Source: CAYMLL01 sp964390645 (GTDB lineage: Bacteria; Planctomycetota; UBA8108). Taken from it: a stretch of DNA of 16,780 nucleotides. This document shows positions 15,955 to 16,780 of the stretch, one piece after another. The stretch lies in assembly GCA_964390645.1 (NCBI GenBank), contig CAYMLL010000162.1, positions 1 through 16,780 on the forward strand, written 5' to 3'. The notes beneath the pieces are model-generated. The model was not told where the DNA came from. It did not search any database and was given only the letters and a program-made list of their open reading frames with translations. Positions within the stretch are counted from its first letter, which is position 1; the number at the start of each line of letters is the position of its first letter. The translations under genes and the position numbers were made by a program.

Positions 15955-16137
15955 ACAAGCGCCTGGCTTTCTGGAACGATCGAGTGTGACGACGTTGTTG
16001 CGGGAGTGACCGACCCAGCCACGAGCGGTCGAGAGGCTGACGCCGTGTTCGACCGCCAGCTGGATGTCGCCGGTCTCGTTCACCAGCTCCTCGAGCTGGT
16101 GGTCGTAGATTCCCTGCAGTCGTGTCGCTGCTGGCAT
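15955..16137 (-). pseudogene. N-terminal HTH fragment of an integrase-type transposase
   Basis: From the ATG at 16137 the minus strand reads MPAATRLQGIYDHQLEELVN, then ETGDIQLAVEHGVSLSTARGW and a VVTLD segment. I recognise this as the start of a transposase group whose members begin TRLQxxYDHRLRELVxxTGD, followed by a helix-turn-helix ending VPRSTARGWL and VVxLD. After about 61 residues the match stops and the frame enters the inverted arm at 15939. Full members exceed 400 residues and carry an rve core, so nearly all catalytic parts are missing. Repeat copy 3 lies about 125 bases upstream of this start, which may link the repeat family to this element. Confidence 0.6.
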
Positions 16138-16260
16138 GCGGCCATCGTCGGCGCCGGATCGGCGAGCTGAAAGCTCTGAATTCCGTGGAGTGGTGGTGGC
16201 GGGAACTCGCGCCGTCCTGTCTGATTGGCCGTGATGGACAGCGCGGTCCAGTGGCAGGGG

Positions 16261-16339
16261 CGCGACACCGAACCGACTCACGGAGCGCGAATTCCACGGT
16301 TTTCGACGCCCGCGTGGAGTGGCTGGCGATGCTGGCTGC
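16261..16339 (+). repeat. dispersed repeat, copy 3 (diverged, lacks the hairpin head)
   Basis: Aligns without gaps to 358-436 at 60 of 79 bases by hand count, with the best-kept parts at both ends (CGCGACACCG and GGCGATGCTGGC). The hairpin that opens copies 1 and 2 is absent. It has the same orientation as the other copies and lies upstream of the HTH transposase fragment on the opposite strand. Confidence 0.65.
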
Positions 16340-16353
16340 AGTGCTGTAGCCTA

Positions 16354-16368
16354 CCGCCTGACAGGCGG
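16354..16368. repeat. short GC-rich inverted repeat
   Basis: CCGCCT (16354-16359) pairs with AGGCGG (16363-16368) around GAC. It lies about 80 bases upstream of the small membrane protein gene. No T tract follows; its role is unclear. Confidence 0.3.
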
Positions 16369-16448
16369 GTCTGCCGACGCGCTTCGCGCGCAGGTGACCG
16401 CCAGGATGTCAGACCGACCCACGCAGCCGTTCAGATTCAGGAGAGCCC

Positions 16449-16700
16449 ATGCACGAGCGGATTGCTATTTCAGATGCTCTGGTTGCGATTGCCGGGAGCG
16501 TTCTTGTTGGCGCCGGTGTTGTCGTCAAGCAGGACCCAGGTGGGGTGCTTGTGATCGTCGGTTCGGTCATCGGTTTCTACGGATTGTACAAGTGGTTCGC
16601 CGATGTCCATCTTGCAAGAAAGGCAGCCGCCGACCGCGTCACCAAAGAACGAGTCCAGGAGTTTCGAAAGGAACATGAACGCTCAACGCCGGGTTCCTAG
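16449..16700 (+). CDS. small membrane protein of unknown function
   Basis: 83 residues. The start is well supported: AGGAGAG at 16439-16445 ends three bases before the ATG. Residues about 8-26 (ALVAIAGSVLVGAGVVV) and about 31-50 (GGVLVIVGSVIGFYGLYKWF) are hydrophobic, separated by a short KQDPGG turn, giving a helical hairpin. The rest, about 52-83, is charged and probably a cytoplasmic amphipathic helix (ARKAAADRVTKERVQEFRKE). I do not recognise the family. It appears to stand alone, flanked on the left by IS debris and on the right by a direct repeat at the window edge. Confidence 0.65.
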   Translation: MHERIAISDALVAIAGSVLVGAGVVVKQDPGGVLVIVGSVIGFYGLYKWFADVHLARKAAADRVTKERVQEFRKEHERSTPGS

Positions 16701-16746
16701 TGCGCCACAGCTACTCCTGATCGACGTGCTTCCACCCACACTCTCT

Positions 16747-16780
16747 AGCCCCCACGGACTGACCAGCCCCCACGGACTGA
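16747..16780. repeat. direct repeat, two 16-bp units with 18-bp period, cut by the window end
   Basis: AGCCCCCACGGACTGA occurs at 16747-16762 and again at 16765-16780, separated by CC. The second unit ends exactly at the last base, so more units may follow outside the window. Confidence 0.75.

Noticed and set aside
15414..16022. N-terminal extension of the methyltransferase frame to 16022
   Set aside because: It crosses the inverted-arm segment and shows no membrane or methyltransferase features; the family normally starts near the first helix, as with the ATG at 15413.
16747..16780. CRISPR array start
   Set aside because: The spacer would be only two bases long and the unit only 16; there are no cas genes in the window.

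Overview
The window is high-GC bacterial DNA made of a few intact genes separated by decayed insertion-sequence (IS) debris. The large exported TPR / PQQ-like propeller / discoidin-type protein, the frequent lack of good Shine-Dalgarno sites and the types of transposase remnant fit Planctomycetota or a Myxococcota-like lineage. That is inference from gene content only; no rRNA or other phylogenetic marker is present.

Layout. 1-656: no convincing gene apart from a possible 14-codon ORF (546-590); holds the first copy of a dispersed repeat. 657-2318 (+): CPA2-family cation:proton antiporter with a C-terminal NAD-binding RCK/TrkA-N domain, followed by a candidate terminator. 2319-3177: the C-terminal end of an IS4/IS5-type transposase (minus strand) joined to repeat copy 2, then a leader region. 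3178-7425 (+): a 1415-residue exported protein. 7426-7848: gene-free. 11429-7849 (-): a three-gene ABC exporter operon (ATPase, permease, permease). 12300-11674 (-): 5' part of a broken integrase-type transposase. 14158-12521 (-): DUF4173-type polytopic membrane protein. 14648-14163 (-): 3' part of an IS3-family transposase. 15413-14700 (-): isoprenylcysteine-carboxyl-methyltransferase-like (ICMT-like) membrane protein. 15611-15939: a 329-bp segment bounded by 45-bp inverted arms. 16137-15955 (-): N-terminal HTH of a third transposase type. 16261-16339: repeat copy 3. 16449-16700 (+): small membrane protein. 16747-16780: a direct repeat cut by the window edge.

Functionally the intact genes are mostly envelope proteins (antiporter, exported propeller protein, ABC exporter, two polytopic membrane proteins). 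Nothing shows that they form one pathway; only the ABC genes are a clear operon. I found no defence system, CRISPR array, tRNA or rRNA. The most unusual signals are non-coding: a three-copy repeat that aligns without indels, the inverted-arm element, and a leader upstream of the methyltransferase that can form two mutually exclusive hairpins, one hiding the likely ribosome-binding site.
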